From: Marinomonas spartinae
GTDB lineage: Bacteria > Pseudomonadota > Gammaproteobacteria > Pseudomonadales > Marinomonadaceae
Assembly (NCBI RefSeq): GCF_900089775.1
Contig: NZ_FLOB01000002.1
Coordinates: 682,001-746,000, forward strand
DNA length: 64,000 nucleotides
Reading direction: 5' to 3'
Under the pieces are notes generated by a model. The model had not been told where the DNA came from, made no database searches, and saw only the letters and a list, made by a program, of their open reading frames with translations. The number at the start of each line of letters is the position of its first letter. Position 1 is the stretch's first letter. Below, piece by piece: positions 26,017-34,995 of the stretch. Both the position numbers and the translations under genes were made by a program.

Positions 26017-26996
26017 TATTTGCTTTTCTCAAATTCAGCAATGATGGTTTGGCCCGGTTGTCCGGTATCTTTTAACCATTCTTTAAGGGATGGTTTAGCG
26101 GACTCTTGTAACCAATGGATAAAAGGCTTTGGAAGATCTTTGTGAATCGTGACTTTGTGTGCCACCAATTCTTTATAATTTTCTGCTACCCGAGTTTTTA
26201 CAGCTTGCCAATTGTGTTTGTCCGTGAGAGCGGCGGCTTTTAAAATGGCTTGCTGATCCTTTTTAGGCAGATCATCAAACTCATCTTTATTCATATGCAC
26301 CATGTTGAGTGGAATGGCGTATTGAATGGCGCTGTAGTTGTCGAGATGCTCCCAAAACTTGCCACTGGCACCCGCATCCGCAGAGGTGAGCACGGCTTGA
26401 ATGCCTCCTGTCGACAGTTGAGGTACCACATCCGCCCAAGATAGTTTAATGGGATCAGCGCCAGCGTCACGTAGTGTTAACGTGCCATTTTTGTCATAGG
26501 TGCGGATTTTTAAATTCGCTAGCTCTTGTTTGTTGGTAACGGTTTTTTTTGACCAAATACCGCTCGCTGGCCAAGGGGAAGCGTAAAGCAATATTTGCCC
26601 ATTTTTAGCAAAGATTTTTTGGTAATAGGGTTTTGCTATTTTATAAAGATCTTCGGCTTGTTTTTCGTTTTTTACTAAAAAGGGCAAAGAGGAGACTAAA
26701 AAAATAGGATCGATTCCCGCCATACTGCCCGCGAGGGTATCGGCTATTTGCACGGCATCATCGGAAACCGCATAAAAATTATCGGCGGATTTAAACCCCA
26801 ACGAACCACCCGTATGCAGGGTGATTTGCACATCACCTTTCGTTAATTTGGATACTTGATCGATAAAATACTGATCGCCTTGAGCATGGATCGAAGTGGC
26901 ATTGTATTCATTGGTAAAATCGAATTTCGTTACGGCAAATACCATAGGAGCTTGGCACAGAGTAGCGGAAAGTAATAACAAGCCGGAATAGCGCAT
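26016..26996 (-). CDS. TRAP transporter substrate-binding protein (DctP)
   Basis: A 326-aa periplasmic binding protein with an N-terminal signal peptide (LLLLSATLCQAPMVFA, cleavage near residue 22). DctP-family features are GDVQITLHTGGSLGFKSADN and the segment LANLKIRTYDKNGTLTLRDAGADP, where the conserved arginine (KIRTYD) salt-bridges the carboxylate of the ligand. WADVVPQLSTGGIQAVLTS follows. It delivers an organic acid to the DctQM permease. It is the first gene of the operon; a 13-bp palindrome lies 65 bp upstream. Confidence 0.92.
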   Translation of the reverse strand: MRYSGLLLLSATLCQAPMVFAVTKFDFTNEYNATSIHAQGDQYFIDQVSKLTKGDVQITLHTGGSLGFKSADNFYAVSDDAVQIADTLAGSMAGIDPIFLVSSLPFLVKNEKQAEDLYKIAKPYYQKIFAKNGQILLYASPWPASGIWSKKTVTNKQELANLKIRTYDKNGTLTLRDAGADPIKLSWADVVPQLSTGGIQAVLTSADAGASGKFWEHLDNYSAIQYAIPLNMVHMNKDEFDDLPKKDQQAILKAAALTDKHNWQAVKTRVAENYKELVAHKVTIHKDLPKPFIHWLQESAKPSLKEWLKDTGQPGQTIIAEFEKSK

Positions 26997-27055
26997 AATG
27001 ATTCTGTCCTACCAGTAAGAAGTGAAGTTTTACTGTAAGCGGCTATGTATTTTTA

Positions 27056-27089
27056 GATGAGTCGTATCACGACGAGTAGTTTACTCATC
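27056..27089. promoter_or_regulatory. Nested inverted repeats upstream of the TRAP operon
   Basis: GTCGTATCACGAC (27061-27073) is a perfect 13-bp palindrome. GATGAG (27056-27061) and CTCATC (27084-27089) form a wider inverted repeat around it. The site lies 60-93 bp upstream of the dctP-type start, in the space shared with the convergently ended GNAT gene. It is a candidate operator with no known regulator nearby. Confidence 0.35.
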
Positions 27090-27143
27090 ACGACAACGTG
27101 GTTGTTTAGGAAGGTATATAACAAGCTTTATTCGTAATAATAG

Positions 27144-27608
27144 CTAATCGAGATATTTACTCATAAACACGCTAAGAGGATGGTCAGGATAGTCGCCAAA
27201 TGGGCCACAAGTCCCATAGCCTTGTTTACGATAGAAGGCGATGGCGTCTGGCTGATAGGGGCCAGTCTCCAACATAAGTGTTCGACAACCTGATTGATAA
27301 GCGCTGGTTTCCAAAGTGGCAATCAATTGTTGGGCCACGCCTTGGCCTCTGGCTTCAGGGCTGACAAATAGACGTTTTACCTCACCGTATGAATCATTCA
27401 AAACGATGGCCCCGCAACCGAGGGCTTTGTTCTGTTGATCTCGGGCGACAGCGAAAAGCACATTAGGTTGGGACAGAGAGGCTAAGTCCAATGCGTAGCG
27501 GGCTTCTGGCGGATACAAGGAAGCTTGATAGGCATCGAGATCGCTAATCAGTGCCATGACATCGGGCTGGTTGGGGGACTCTTGTTTAATGTGTAATGCT
27601 TCTTCCAT
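27144..27608 (-). CDS. GNAT-family N-acetyltransferase
   Basis: A 154-aa acetyltransferase with motif A RLFVSPEARGQGVAQQLIATLE near residues 78-98 (Q/RxxGxG/A form) and a closing ETGPYQPDAIAFYRKQGYGTCGPFGDYPDHPLSVFMSKYL. This C-terminal pattern is that of YsnE/PhnO-like small GNATs often annotated as putative acetyltransferases of amino acids. It is a single gene on the minus strand, 118 nt beyond which the btsS-type gene begins on the plus strand. The substrate is unknown. Confidence 0.85.
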   Translation of the reverse strand: MEEALHIKQESPNQPDVMALISDLDAYQASLYPPEARYALDLASLSQPNVLFAVARDQQNKALGCGAIVLNDSYGEVKRLFVSPEARGQGVAQQLIATLETSAYQSGCRTLMLETGPYQPDAIAFYRKQGYGTCGPFGDYPDHPLSVFMSKYLD

Positions 27609-27670
27609 GTTTTTTGATCGTCTTATAAATGTATTGCTTTGATATTGCCCGAACTTTTTTACTCACACAA

Positions 27671-27697
27671 CCTAAACCTTGTCCACCTTGGTTTAGG
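27671..27697. promoter_or_regulatory. Inverted repeat between the GNAT gene and btsS
   Basis: CCTAAACC (27671-27678) and GGTTTAGG (27690-27697) form a perfect 8-bp inverted repeat with an 11-bp spacer in the divergent promoter region. A candidate operator; no T-run follows, so a terminator is unlikely. Confidence 0.35.
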
Positions 27698-27760
27698 GGA
27701 GTAAATTGACTCTCTAGGGTGTTCGTTTGCCGCTTTCCATTTAACAATAAGTATCGATTT

Positions 27761-29437
27761 ATGCATTTAGTTCCGTCTTTGTTGCAGCAGATGTGTGTGT
27801 ATCTTGTGTTGGCTTATATGCTGAGTAAGACGCCAATATTTCTGCCTTTGTTGAATATTTCCTCTCAGCGTTCCCATAAATTTAGTTGTTATGTGCTTTT
27901 TTCTCTGTTTTGTATTTTGGGAACGTATTTTGGTCTGAATATTAACGATGCGATTGCTAATACCCGTGCGATTGGGGCGGTCATTGGTGGCTTACTGGGG
28001 GGGCCGGTTGTTGGTTTTGCAGTGGGGTTAACGGGGGGGATTCATCGCTATACTTTGGGTGGCTTTACCGATGTGGCCTGCGCGATTTCCACGACCACGG
28101 AGGGCTTGATCGGTGGTTTATTGCATTTGTATTTAGTCAGAAAGGATAAGTCCTACCTGTTATTTAATCCTTTGATTGTATTGGCGATCACTTTCGTGGC
28201 GGAAGTCAGTCAAATGCTGATTATTCTCGCGGTTGCTAAACCCTTTGACCGTGCTTATTCCTTGGTGTCTGAGATTGCGGCGCCGATGATCATTGCCAAT
28301 TGTGTCGGTGCTGCGTTATTTGTCAGTATTCTGCAAGATAAGAAAACCATTTTTGAGCGATATTCTGCGGTGTTTTCAAGGCGAGCACTGACCATCGCCG
28401 AGCGCAGTGTGGGCATTTGGAGTACAGGGTTTGATGGGAGCAGTGCGGAAAAAGTCGCTCGGATTATCTACGAGGAGACTAATGTCGGGGCGGTGGCCAT
28501 TACGGATACGGAAAATACGTTGGCTTTTATTGGTATCGGTGAGGATCACCATAAGCCCAATACGCCGATTTCCTCCAAATATACGCGGCAAGCAATGGAG
28601 CAAAACCGCATCATTTATTTAGGCGCCCGTGAATCACCTTATCATTGCTCTATTTCAGATACCTGTAAGCTCGGGACGGTATTGGTTATTCCGTTGCGAG
28701 CGGGTAAAAAAGTGGTGGGTACTATTAAGCTTTATGAGCCTAAACGGAAACTTTTGTCGAATATCAACCGTTCCATGGGAGAGGGGATCGGGCAGTTATT
28801 GTCGAGCCAAATTTTATATGGCGATTTCCAACAGCAGCAAGCGCTGTTAACACAAGCGGAAATTAAGCTGTTGCATGCGCAAGTGAACCCCCACTTTTTA
28901 TTTAATGCACTTAATACCATCAGTGCGGTGATTCGTCGAGATCCGAATAAAGCACGAGAGCTAATTCAGCATCTTTCGCATTTTTTTAGGAGTAACCTCA
29001 AGCAGAATATTGAAACGGTGGCGCTTAAAGACGAGCTTGCCCATGTGAATGCTTATTTGACGATTGAAAAGGCGCGTTTTACCGATCGTCTAACCGTGGA
29101 GGTTAATATTCATGAGGCGATACAGGATAGGTTATTACCCAGTTTTACCCTACAGCCACTGGTTGAGAACGCTATCAAGCATGGTATCAGTACAATGTTA
29201 GAAGGTGGGCGGGTGCGCATCTATAGTGAACGCAATGGGGTGGGGTATAATATTGTCGTGGAAGACAATGCGGGGCAGTTTGTGCCAGCGTCGGATGGCA
29301 ATCAAGGTCTAGGGATGGAGATCGTAGCAAAGCGTCTTGTGCATTTTTTTGGTGATAAAGCTGCGCTGCAAACGGAGTGTGAAGCAGGAAAAGCAACACG
29401 AATGCGTTTTCTCGTCCCTGATCAGGTTTCTTCTTAA
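27761..29437 (+). CDS. btsS: BtsS/LytS-type sensor histidine kinase
   Basis: A 558-aa kinase matching BtsS (YehU, 561 aa in E. coli). The membrane sensor (5TM-5TMR_LYT, residues 1-200) contains LLQQMCVYLVLAYMLSKTP and ANTRAIGAVIGGLLGGPVVG. A GAF domain follows (about 225-355), then the LytS-type kinase core with the phospho-accepting His378 in NPHFLFNALNTI and an ATPase domain ending GLGMEIVAKRL. E. coli BtsS is a high-affinity pyruvate sensor. The ATG at 27761 aligns with the E. coli start, whereas the frame is open 42 nt further up. The response regulator gene follows after 54 bp and a CstA-type carrier next, matching the Bts pyruvate-uptake circuit. Confidence 0.9.
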   Translation: MHLVPSLLQQMCVYLVLAYMLSKTPIFLPLLNISSQRSHKFSCYVLFSLFCILGTYFGLNINDAIANTRAIGAVIGGLLGGPVVGFAVGLTGGIHRYTLGGFTDVACAISTTTEGLIGGLLHLYLVRKDKSYLLFNPLIVLAITFVAEVSQMLIILAVAKPFDRAYSLVSEIAAPMIIANCVGAALFVSILQDKKTIFERYSAVFSRRALTIAERSVGIWSTGFDGSSAEKVARIIYEETNVGAVAITDTENTLAFIGIGEDHHKPNTPISSKYTRQAMEQNRIIYLGARESPYHCSISDTCKLGTVLVIPLRAGKKVVGTIKLYEPKRKLLSNINRSMGEGIGQLLSSQILYGDFQQQQALLTQAEIKLLHAQVNPHFLFNALNTISAVIRRDPNKARELIQHLSHFFRSNLKQNIETVALKDELAHVNAYLTIEKARFTDRLTVEVNIHEAIQDRLLPSFTLQPLVENAIKHGISTMLEGGRVRIYSERNGVGYNIVVEDNAGQFVPASDGNQGLGMEIVAKRLVHFFGDKAALQTECEAGKATRMRFLVPDQVSS

Positions 29438-29491
29438 GGTGTGGGGGGCTGCGCAATCATTCAATAACAATAATCGTCGAGAAAAGTAGTT

Positions 29492-30226
29492 ATGCTAACG
29501 GCAATAGTAATAGATGATGAGTTCTTGGCCCGTGAAGAGCTGACAGAGTTGCTTCAAGAGTCCGCAAAAGTGAACGTCGTCGCGCAGGCTAATAATGCCA
29601 TAGAAGGGCTCAAGTTGATTAATACGTTAAAGCCCGATGCCGTTTTTTTGGACATTCAAATGCCACAACTCAGTGGTATTGAGCTGATTGGTATGTTGGA
29701 TCCTGAGACGATGCCCTGTGTGGTGTTTGTCACGGCCTTTGATCAGTATGCCGTTCGTGCCTTTGAAGACAACGCCCTTGATTACTTGCTGAAACCGGTT
29801 GACCCGAAACGTTTGGATAAGACTTTACAGCGCCTGTTAAAGGTGAAGCATAATCAAGAGGCGCCCCATACACAGGCGCAAATGGATGCGCTCACGCCTA
29901 AAATACTTCAGCAAGTGCCTTGTCTTGGACACAATCGCATTATGATCATTCCACTTCAGGAGATTGAGATGGTTTACAGTGATTTATCGGGAGTTCATGT
30001 GCAAACCGCCGATCAGACGGCAAGTAGCCAACTTACATTAAAGACCTTGGAAGAAAAAACGGATTTACTACGCTGTCATCGCCAATATCTTATTAATACG
30101 AAGAGTATTAAAGAGATTCAGTTACTGGATAATGGCTTGGCAGAAGTGATGACACACAGTGGGAAACTGGTGCCAGTGAGTCGTCGTTATTTAAAGACTT
30201 TGAAGCATATGTTGGGGATTGTTTAA
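29492..30226 (+). CDS. btsR: BtsR/LytTR-type response regulator
   Basis: A 244-aa regulator with an N-terminal receiver domain (phosphorylated Asp54 in FLDIQMPQLSG, acidic pair IDDE at 7-10, lysine in LLKPVDP). A C-terminal LytTR DNA-binding domain covers about residues 140-240, with CHRQYLINTKSIKEIQLLDNG. It is partner of the kinase upstream. In E. coli BtsR activates the pyruvate transporter gene btsT from direct repeats of ACC(G/A)CT(C/T)A. Matching repeats lie just ahead of the next gene here. Confidence 0.9.
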   Translation: MLTAIVIDDEFLAREELTELLQESAKVNVVAQANNAIEGLKLINTLKPDAVFLDIQMPQLSGIELIGMLDPETMPCVVFVTAFDQYAVRAFEDNALDYLLKPVDPKRLDKTLQRLLKVKHNQEAPHTQAQMDALTPKILQQVPCLGHNRIMIIPLQEIEMVYSDLSGVHVQTADQTASSQLTLKTLEEKTDLLRCHRQYLINTKSIKEIQLLDNGLAEVMTHSGKLVPVSRRYLKTLKHMLGIV

Positions 30227-30305
30227 CGATTGCGCCACCTTTGGGAAGAATGTGTGCCTCTCGTCATTATCATGACGTTTTGTTGACTTTTTAAGGTTGT
30301 CACGC

Positions 30306-30353
30306 TCCGCTCAATTTTTCCTATGACCGCTTAGCTTAGTATCTTGCCACTGA
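30306..30353 (+). promoter_or_regulatory. BtsR-type direct repeats before the CstA/BtsT gene
   Basis: TCCGCTCA (30306-30313), ACCGCTTA (30326-30333) and GCCACTGA (30346-30353) match the E. coli BtsR element ACC(G/A)CT(C/T)A at 7, 8 and 6 of 8 positions. They are spaced exactly 20 bp start to start (the E. coli repeat is separated by 13 bp, so 21). They lie about 90-135 bp upstream of the carrier's start codon, a sensible place for activator binding two turns of helix apart. Confidence 0.7.
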
Positions 30354-30439
30354 GTAAAAGCTTGGGTGATTCTTTAGAAAAGCCGATTTATCTTAGCCGC
30401 TGCAATTATAAAAACAATCATGCAGAGGAAAATAATAAG

Positions 30440-31930
30440 ATGATGATGTTTCTATTCTGTGTAGCCGCGCTGATCGCGGGTTACTTCATTTACGGGACTT
30501 TTGTCGAAAAAGTCTTCGGTATCAAAGAGAATCGTACGACACCTGCGTTTTCTAAGCGTGATGGTGTGGATTACGTTCCCATGTCGAACAAGAAAGTGTA
30601 CCTCGTACAGTTATTAAATATTGCCGGTGTCGGTCCTATTTTTGGTCCCATTATGGGGGCGCTATATGGCCCTGCTGCTATGTTATGGATTGTCTTTGGG
30701 TGTATTTTCGCTGGTGCCGTTCATGACTACTTTTCGGGGATGCTGTCTATTCGTAATGGTGGGGCATCGGTTCCTTCTATCACGGGGCGTTACCTCGGCA
30801 ACGGTGCAAAACACTTTATGAATGTGTTTGCTGTGGTGTTGTTGTTACTGGTTGGTGTGGTGTTTGTGTCCGCCCCTGCGAGTATGATTACCAATTTGGT
30901 GAATCACCAAACCAGCGCGACACTGTCCATGGGAACTATGGTTGCCATCATTTTTGCTTACTATATTTTGGCGACGATTGTTCCTATTGATAAAATCATT
31001 GGACGTTTTTACCCATTGTTTGGGGCGCTGCTGATTTTTATGTCGGTTGGGTTGGTCTGTGCGATTGGCTTTTCATCCCATCATGCGCTGTTAGCGAATT
31101 ATTCGTTTAGCGATATGTTTACTAATATGAACCCAAATCATTTACCTCTGTGGCCGGCTCTATTTATCACCATTGCTTGTGGGGCGGTATCGGGTTTTCA
31201 TGCTACGCAATCACCATTGATGGCTCGTTGTTTGGAAAATGAGAAGAATGGTCGCTTTGTCTTCTTTGGTGCCATGATAGGTGAGGGAGTGATCGCTTTG
31301 ATTTGGTGTGCGATTGCACTGTCCTTCTTTGGCACAATGGGATCATTAGGCGCTGCCGTTGCCCATGGTGGGCCTGGTAATGTGGTGTATTCGTCGTCCT
31401 TTGGCTTGCTTGGTACGTTCGGTGGCATCATTGCCTTTTTGGGCGTGGTTATTCTGCCGATTACCTCTGGCGATACGGCATTTCGTTCTAGCCGTCTGAT
31501 CTTGGCTGAATACTTTAACATGGAGCAAAAAACACTGAAAAACCGCTTATTTATGTCTGTTCCTCTGTTCATTATTGGTGGCATTCTGACGCAAGTGGAT
31601 TTTGCAGTGATTTGGCGCTACTTCGGTTTTGCCAATCAAATGACGGCGGTAATGATGTTATGGACCGCCTCGGCCTACTTGCTTCGATTCAATAAGTTAC
31701 ACTGGATCTCTACGATTCCTGCGATGTTTATGACAGCGGTCTGTACCACTTTCATACTCAACAACAGTACTTTGGGCTTTGGCTTATCTATGTCTTTATC
31801 GACTGCGATTGGTATTGTTGTCACTTTATTTGTGACTGGCTATGTGATCAAAATCTCCAAAGGCAAAGGCGATCCAGCGTTTGATCAGGCTGAAGAAGAT
31901 AAGTTAAACACGGTGCCGAAAACGGTTTAA
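30440..31930 (+). CDS. CstA-family carrier, probable pyruvate/peptide transporter (BtsT-like)
   Basis: A 496-aa membrane protein of the carbon starvation CstA family, with about 13-14 hydrophobic segments. Family marks are the N-terminal NRTTPAFSKRDGVDYVPMSN, then LLNIAGVGPIFGPIMGALYGPAAMLWIVFGCIFAGAVHDYF split across residues 57-98, and the SGDTAFRSSRLILAE loop. E. coli CstA and BtsT are about 700 aa; this belongs to the shorter family branch. A triple ATG at 30440-30448 follows AGAGGA. The BtsSR pair upstream and the operator repeats indicate pyruvate uptake under Bts control. A strong terminator follows. Confidence 0.88.
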   Translation: MMMFLFCVAALIAGYFIYGTFVEKVFGIKENRTTPAFSKRDGVDYVPMSNKKVYLVQLLNIAGVGPIFGPIMGALYGPAAMLWIVFGCIFAGAVHDYFSGMLSIRNGGASVPSITGRYLGNGAKHFMNVFAVVLLLLVGVVFVSAPASMITNLVNHQTSATLSMGTMVAIIFAYYILATIVPIDKIIGRFYPLFGALLIFMSVGLVCAIGFSSHHALLANYSFSDMFTNMNPNHLPLWPALFITIACGAVSGFHATQSPLMARCLENEKNGRFVFFGAMIGEGVIALIWCAIALSFFGTMGSLGAAVAHGGPGNVVYSSSFGLLGTFGGIIAFLGVVILPITSGDTAFRSSRLILAEYFNMEQKTLKNRLFMSVPLFIIGGILTQVDFAVIWRYFGFANQMTAVMMLWTASAYLLRFNKLHWISTIPAMFMTAVCTTFILNNSTLGFGLSMSLSTAIGIVVTLFVTGYVIKISKGKGDPAFDQAEEDKLNTVPKTV

Positions 31931-31976
31931 CCCTGTAGGTGGAGAAGCAATAGGCAAACGTTAAGTTTGATATTAG

Positions 31977-32016
31977 TGAAAAAGCCGATTGAGAAAAGTC
32001 TCAATCGGCTTTTTTA
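31977..32016 (+). terminator. Terminator of the CstA/BtsT gene
   Basis: AAAGCCGATTGAGA (31981-31994), loop AAAG and TCTCAATCGGCTTT (31999-32012) form a perfect 14-bp stem ending in a T-run. The leading A-tract makes it potentially bidirectional and able to serve the convergent AraC gene. Confidence 0.93.
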
Positions 32017-32103
32017 TATGAGGATTTTGCTAAATGAAAACAGTCAGAGTGCTTCATTTTGGGCTTTTTCTTTACCGGGGGAGCGTTATTGCACTGAAAT
32101 CGC

Positions 32104-32937
32104 TCAGAGATAACGAATTCTTTGTTGATAGGTACCGTGCGATATACGATTCAAATAATCCAACGGTGTGGTGCTGACAAGCTTTTTAAATTCGCTAAGA
32201 AAGTGTGATTGATCATAAAACCCTAAGTCACAGGCCAAATCAGAGAAAACCAATTCATTATTATTGTGAATATCACAAACAGCTGATTGGCAACGAATGA
32301 TGCGGCTGAATGTTTTGGGAGACACGCCAAGATCGTCGCGAAATTGTCTTTGTATGGTTCTCGTTGTGTAGCCTGTTAGAGCTTCTAAGTCTTGAATTCG
32401 GATATTGCCTTTTTTCTTGTAGATATCCTGCACTACTTGAAGAGTGAGTGAGGAAGGTTGTCTTATCCGCTTACCCAATAAAAATTCGTTAAAAATGGCC
32501 ACCTGTTTGGCAAAGCTAGGCTGGCTAACAATCTTCTCGAAAGCCTCGTAACTGTTGGGGATCGTCTCTAAAAAGTCAAACTCTTGATCGATTAACTCTT
32601 CTGTGGCGACATCAATAAAGTCTGGTATGACACCTCTTGCAAAGCGCACACCGAAATAGCGATGTTGAGCGATAAGTTGGGTATTACGAGCTTCTAGTGG
32701 CGTACCGCAAATCATGGCCCGTGGCTTATATTCATCACAGTCAAATACCACATCAACACAACCATCAGGAATGGCAAAGTTAAGTTTGCATTCCTGTTTC
32801 AGTTCAAAACTGTAATAGTGGGAAATGGCAGGGTTTGACGATGGGTAAAGAGAGAATTGCTTAGCAGAATTAAGAACAAACCAAGGTTGTTCTGAGCGAA
32901 TATCGAACATCGGAATAGGTCTGGATGATATTGACAT
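32104..32937 (-). CDS. AraC-family regulator, amine module A
   Basis: A 277-aa regulator. The N-terminal sensing part starts RSEQPWFVLNSAKQF and contains CKLNFAIPDGCVDVVFDCDE. The C-terminal double helix-turn-helix (about residues 170-265) includes IRIQDLEALTGYTTRTIQRQFRDDLGVSPKTFSR and LACDLGFYDQSHFLSEFKKL. It is divergent from the ornithine cyclodeaminase-family gene, so it probably activates that operon. The paralogue at 47099-47932 has the same length, domain layout and divergent position, and both face a shared 48-bp element. Confidence 0.88.
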   Translation of the reverse strand: MSISSRPIPMFDIRSEQPWFVLNSAKQFSLYPSSNPAISHYYSFELKQECKLNFAIPDGCVDVVFDCDEYKPRAMICGTPLEARNTQLIAQHRYFGVRFARGVIPDFIDVATEELIDQEFDFLETIPNSYEAFEKIVSQPSFAKQVAIFNEFLLGKRIRQPSSLTLQVVQDIYKKKGNIRIQDLEALTGYTTRTIQRQFRDDLGVSPKTFSRIIRCQSAVCDIHNNNELVFSDLACDLGFYDQSHFLSEFKKLVSTTPLDYLNRISHGTYQQRIRYL

Positions 32938-33072
32938 GGCATGGCTCTGCTTGAATGAAGGATGAATAAAAAGTCAGCTTATAGGCTGCTTTCACTTGCT
33001 CTTAGGTACTGTTGTCAAATAATCATGCAAAAATAATGCCGTTATTTTTGGTTTGTTGGGTGAACATGATTC

Positions 33073-33120
33073 ATGTCGGAAAATTCCAATACGCAGCTAT
33101 TGGACAGGATTAGGATCAAA
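33073..33120 (+). promoter_or_regulatory. Conserved 48-bp box, module A
   Basis: Starts ATGTCGGAAAATTCCAATAC and ends TAGGATCAAA. The same ends at the same 48-bp length occur in the matching intergenic region of module B (46970-47017, minus strand), though flanking DNA has diverged. Here the box ends 132 bp before the cyclodeaminase-family start. It is the best candidate binding site for the paired AraC regulators. Confidence 0.6.
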
Positions 33121-33252
33121 GGCAAGCGTTGCTAACCCATTTGTATCAAGAACCACTTGTTCATTGGTGTTGAATCAAGATAAAGGGGTTTATTCTGTTC
33201 GGTTTAGGGACGTAAAAACAAAAACTATTCATTTTTATTATTAGGTATTGCT

Positions 33253-34392
33253 ATGTCTGAGAACACAACTATCGATTTTATTTATCTATCTGAGCAAGAC
33301 ATGATTCGTGCCGGTGTTACCGATATGCCCAAATGTGTCGACACCATGGAAGAAATGTTTGCGCTTTTGCATAAAGGCGATTATCGCATGGCAGGTCCTA
33401 ATAGTGATTCCCACGGCGCTTTAATTACGTTCCCTGATGAGTCCCCTTTTCCAACGATGCCTAAACCCACAGCGGATCGACGCTTAATGGCTATGCCTGC
33501 TTATTTAGGTGGGGATTTTCAGACCTGTGGCGTAAAATGGTATGGTTCTAACATCGCCAATCGTGAGAAAGGCTTACCTCGCTCTATATTGATGTTAACG
33601 CTAAGCGATATTGAGACCGCTGCGCCTTTGGCTTATATGTCGGCTAATTTACTGTCTGCTTACCGCACAGGAGCGATCCCAGGTGTGGGCGCGCGTCACT
33701 TAGCTCGTAAAGATGCCAAAGTGATTGGCTTGCTTGGCCCAGGTGTGATGGGGAAAACCACTGTTTCAGCCTTTATGGCGGCGTGCCATCATATTGATAC
33801 CATCAAGATTAAAGGGCGTGGTCAAAAGAGTCTCGATGATTTTATCGGGTGGGTGAAGGAAACCTTTCCACAAATTAGCAATATCCAAGTAGTGGATACT
33901 ATTGAAGACGTGGTCCGAGGTTCAGATCTTGTCACTTATTGTAACTCTGGAGAGACTGGTGATCCAACAACTTACCCAATGGTAAAACGCGAATGGGTGA
34001 AACCGGGGGCATTTTTAGCCATGCCAGCAAGTTGTTCGTTAGATGAGGGAATGGAAGGTCCTGGTGTGCGTAAGGTATTGGATAATACGCGTTTATACGA
34101 GGCATGGTATGAAGAATTACCGAAACCAGCCCATAACCATGTTCCACTAGTCGGTGTGCGCTTTATGGACATGATCGCTGCCGGTCAACTTGATAAAGCG
34201 GAGCTTGAAGACATTGGTAAAATCGTGGCAAATGAAGCGCCAGGTCGTCAGAATGATGACGAAATCATTATTATGTCTGTCGGCGGTATGCCAGTAGAAG
34301 ACATTGCTTGGGCAACCGTGATTTACCGCAATGCAATAGAGAAAGGTATTGGTGTCAAATTGAACCTTTGGGAAACCCCAGTGTTAAAATAG
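33253..34392 (+). CDS. Ornithine cyclodeaminase/mu-crystallin family protein, module A
   Basis: A 379-aa NAD(P)-dependent enzyme of the ornithine cyclodeaminase family. The substrate/lysine region is FQTCGVKWYGSNIANREKG, and the Rossmann nucleotide motif is VIGLLGPGVMGKTTVSAFM near residue 160. ANLLSAYRTGAIPGVGARHLARKD joins the two. Family members cyclise ornithine or reduce cyclic ketimines. TAGGT is 8 nt before the ATG. It is followed by RidA and an FAD oxidase, both of imine chemistry, so a ketimine reductase or related role is likely. The module B copy (45789-46928) has equal length and roughly four in five identical residues by eye. Confidence 0.85.
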   Translation: MSENTTIDFIYLSEQDMIRAGVTDMPKCVDTMEEMFALLHKGDYRMAGPNSDSHGALITFPDESPFPTMPKPTADRRLMAMPAYLGGDFQTCGVKWYGSNIANREKGLPRSILMLTLSDIETAAPLAYMSANLLSAYRTGAIPGVGARHLARKDAKVIGLLGPGVMGKTTVSAFMAACHHIDTIKIKGRGQKSLDDFIGWVKETFPQISNIQVVDTIEDVVRGSDLVTYCNSGETGDPTTYPMVKREWVKPGAFLAMPASCSLDEGMEGPGVRKVLDNTRLYEAWYEELPKPAHNHVPLVGVRFMDMIAAGQLDKAELEDIGKIVANEAPGRQNDDEIIIMSVGGMPVEDIAWATVIYRNAIEKGIGVKLNLWETPVLK

Positions 34393-34498
34393 CAGCATAA
34401 AACTGAAATAACAGTGATGGCAAGCCTCAACTAGGTTTGCTGTCATTGAGCTACTCACAAAACGACTTTTAAACATCATTATTTTATAGGTGAATATC

Positions 34499-34918
34499 AT
34501 GACGACTATTATCAAAGCAAAAACAGGTTCCATTTTTGAAGAGAAAGGCAGCTATTCTCGTGTTGTCTCTGTTGATAATTGGATTTATGTTTCTAATACG
34601 GCAGGCCGTAATCCAGAGACAAAAGAAATTCCAGAGGACGTGATTGAGCAAGCTAAACAAGTTTTCAGTAACATTGAGAAAGCTCTTAAGGCGGTCGATT
34701 CTGGTTTAGAAGATGTCGTTGTGTCACGAGTGTTTATCCAAGACCCAGCAGACACGCCAGCGGTGATGGAGTTTATTGGGACTAAGTTTAAAGGGGTTAA
34801 CCCAGCGACGACGGTAACTTGTCCTCCTTTAGGCTCCACTGTTTATAAAGTGGAATTAGAAGTCACGGCTTATCGTGGCGCTTCGAAAGCTAATGTTCAA
34901 GAGATCACAATTGCTTAA
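34499..34918 (+). CDS. RidA/YjgF-family protein, module A
   Basis: A 139-aa Rid-family protein. Family features are the IYVSNTAGRNPETKEIPEDV start, DVVVSRVFIQDPAD and the ending NPATTVTCPPLGSTVYKVELEVTAYRG. RidA-type enzymes hydrolyse reactive enamine/imine products to ketones. The usual active-site arginine (position 105 in E. coli) is not in its normal VEIEAIA context here: CPPLGSTVYKVELEVTA lacks it, so this is a different Rid subfamily. The ATG at 34499 aligns with the paralogue at 45266-45685. It lies 106 bp after the cyclodeaminase-family gene and 77 bp before the oxidase. Confidence 0.85.
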   Translation: MTTIIKAKTGSIFEEKGSYSRVVSVDNWIYVSNTAGRNPETKEIPEDVIEQAKQVFSNIEKALKAVDSGLEDVVVSRVFIQDPADTPAVMEFIGTKFKGVNPATTVTCPPLGSTVYKVELEVTAYRGASKANVQEITIA

Positions 34919-34995
34919 TTATCCTGTTTTTTAAAACACTAAGAAGGATGTTTTCGCCATGAAGAAAGCATCCTTTCATTCCTAGGGAATTTGTT

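Noticed and set aside
30262..30277. CGTCAT-TATC-ATGACG inverted repeat after btsR
   Set aside because: The 6-bp stem with a TTTTG tail is too weak to call a terminator with confidence. It could equally be a promoter-proximal element of the next gene.
33053..33244. 63-aa open frame before the module A cyclodeaminase gene
   Set aside because: It overlaps the 48-bp conserved box, has no counterpart in module B and shows no protein-like features.
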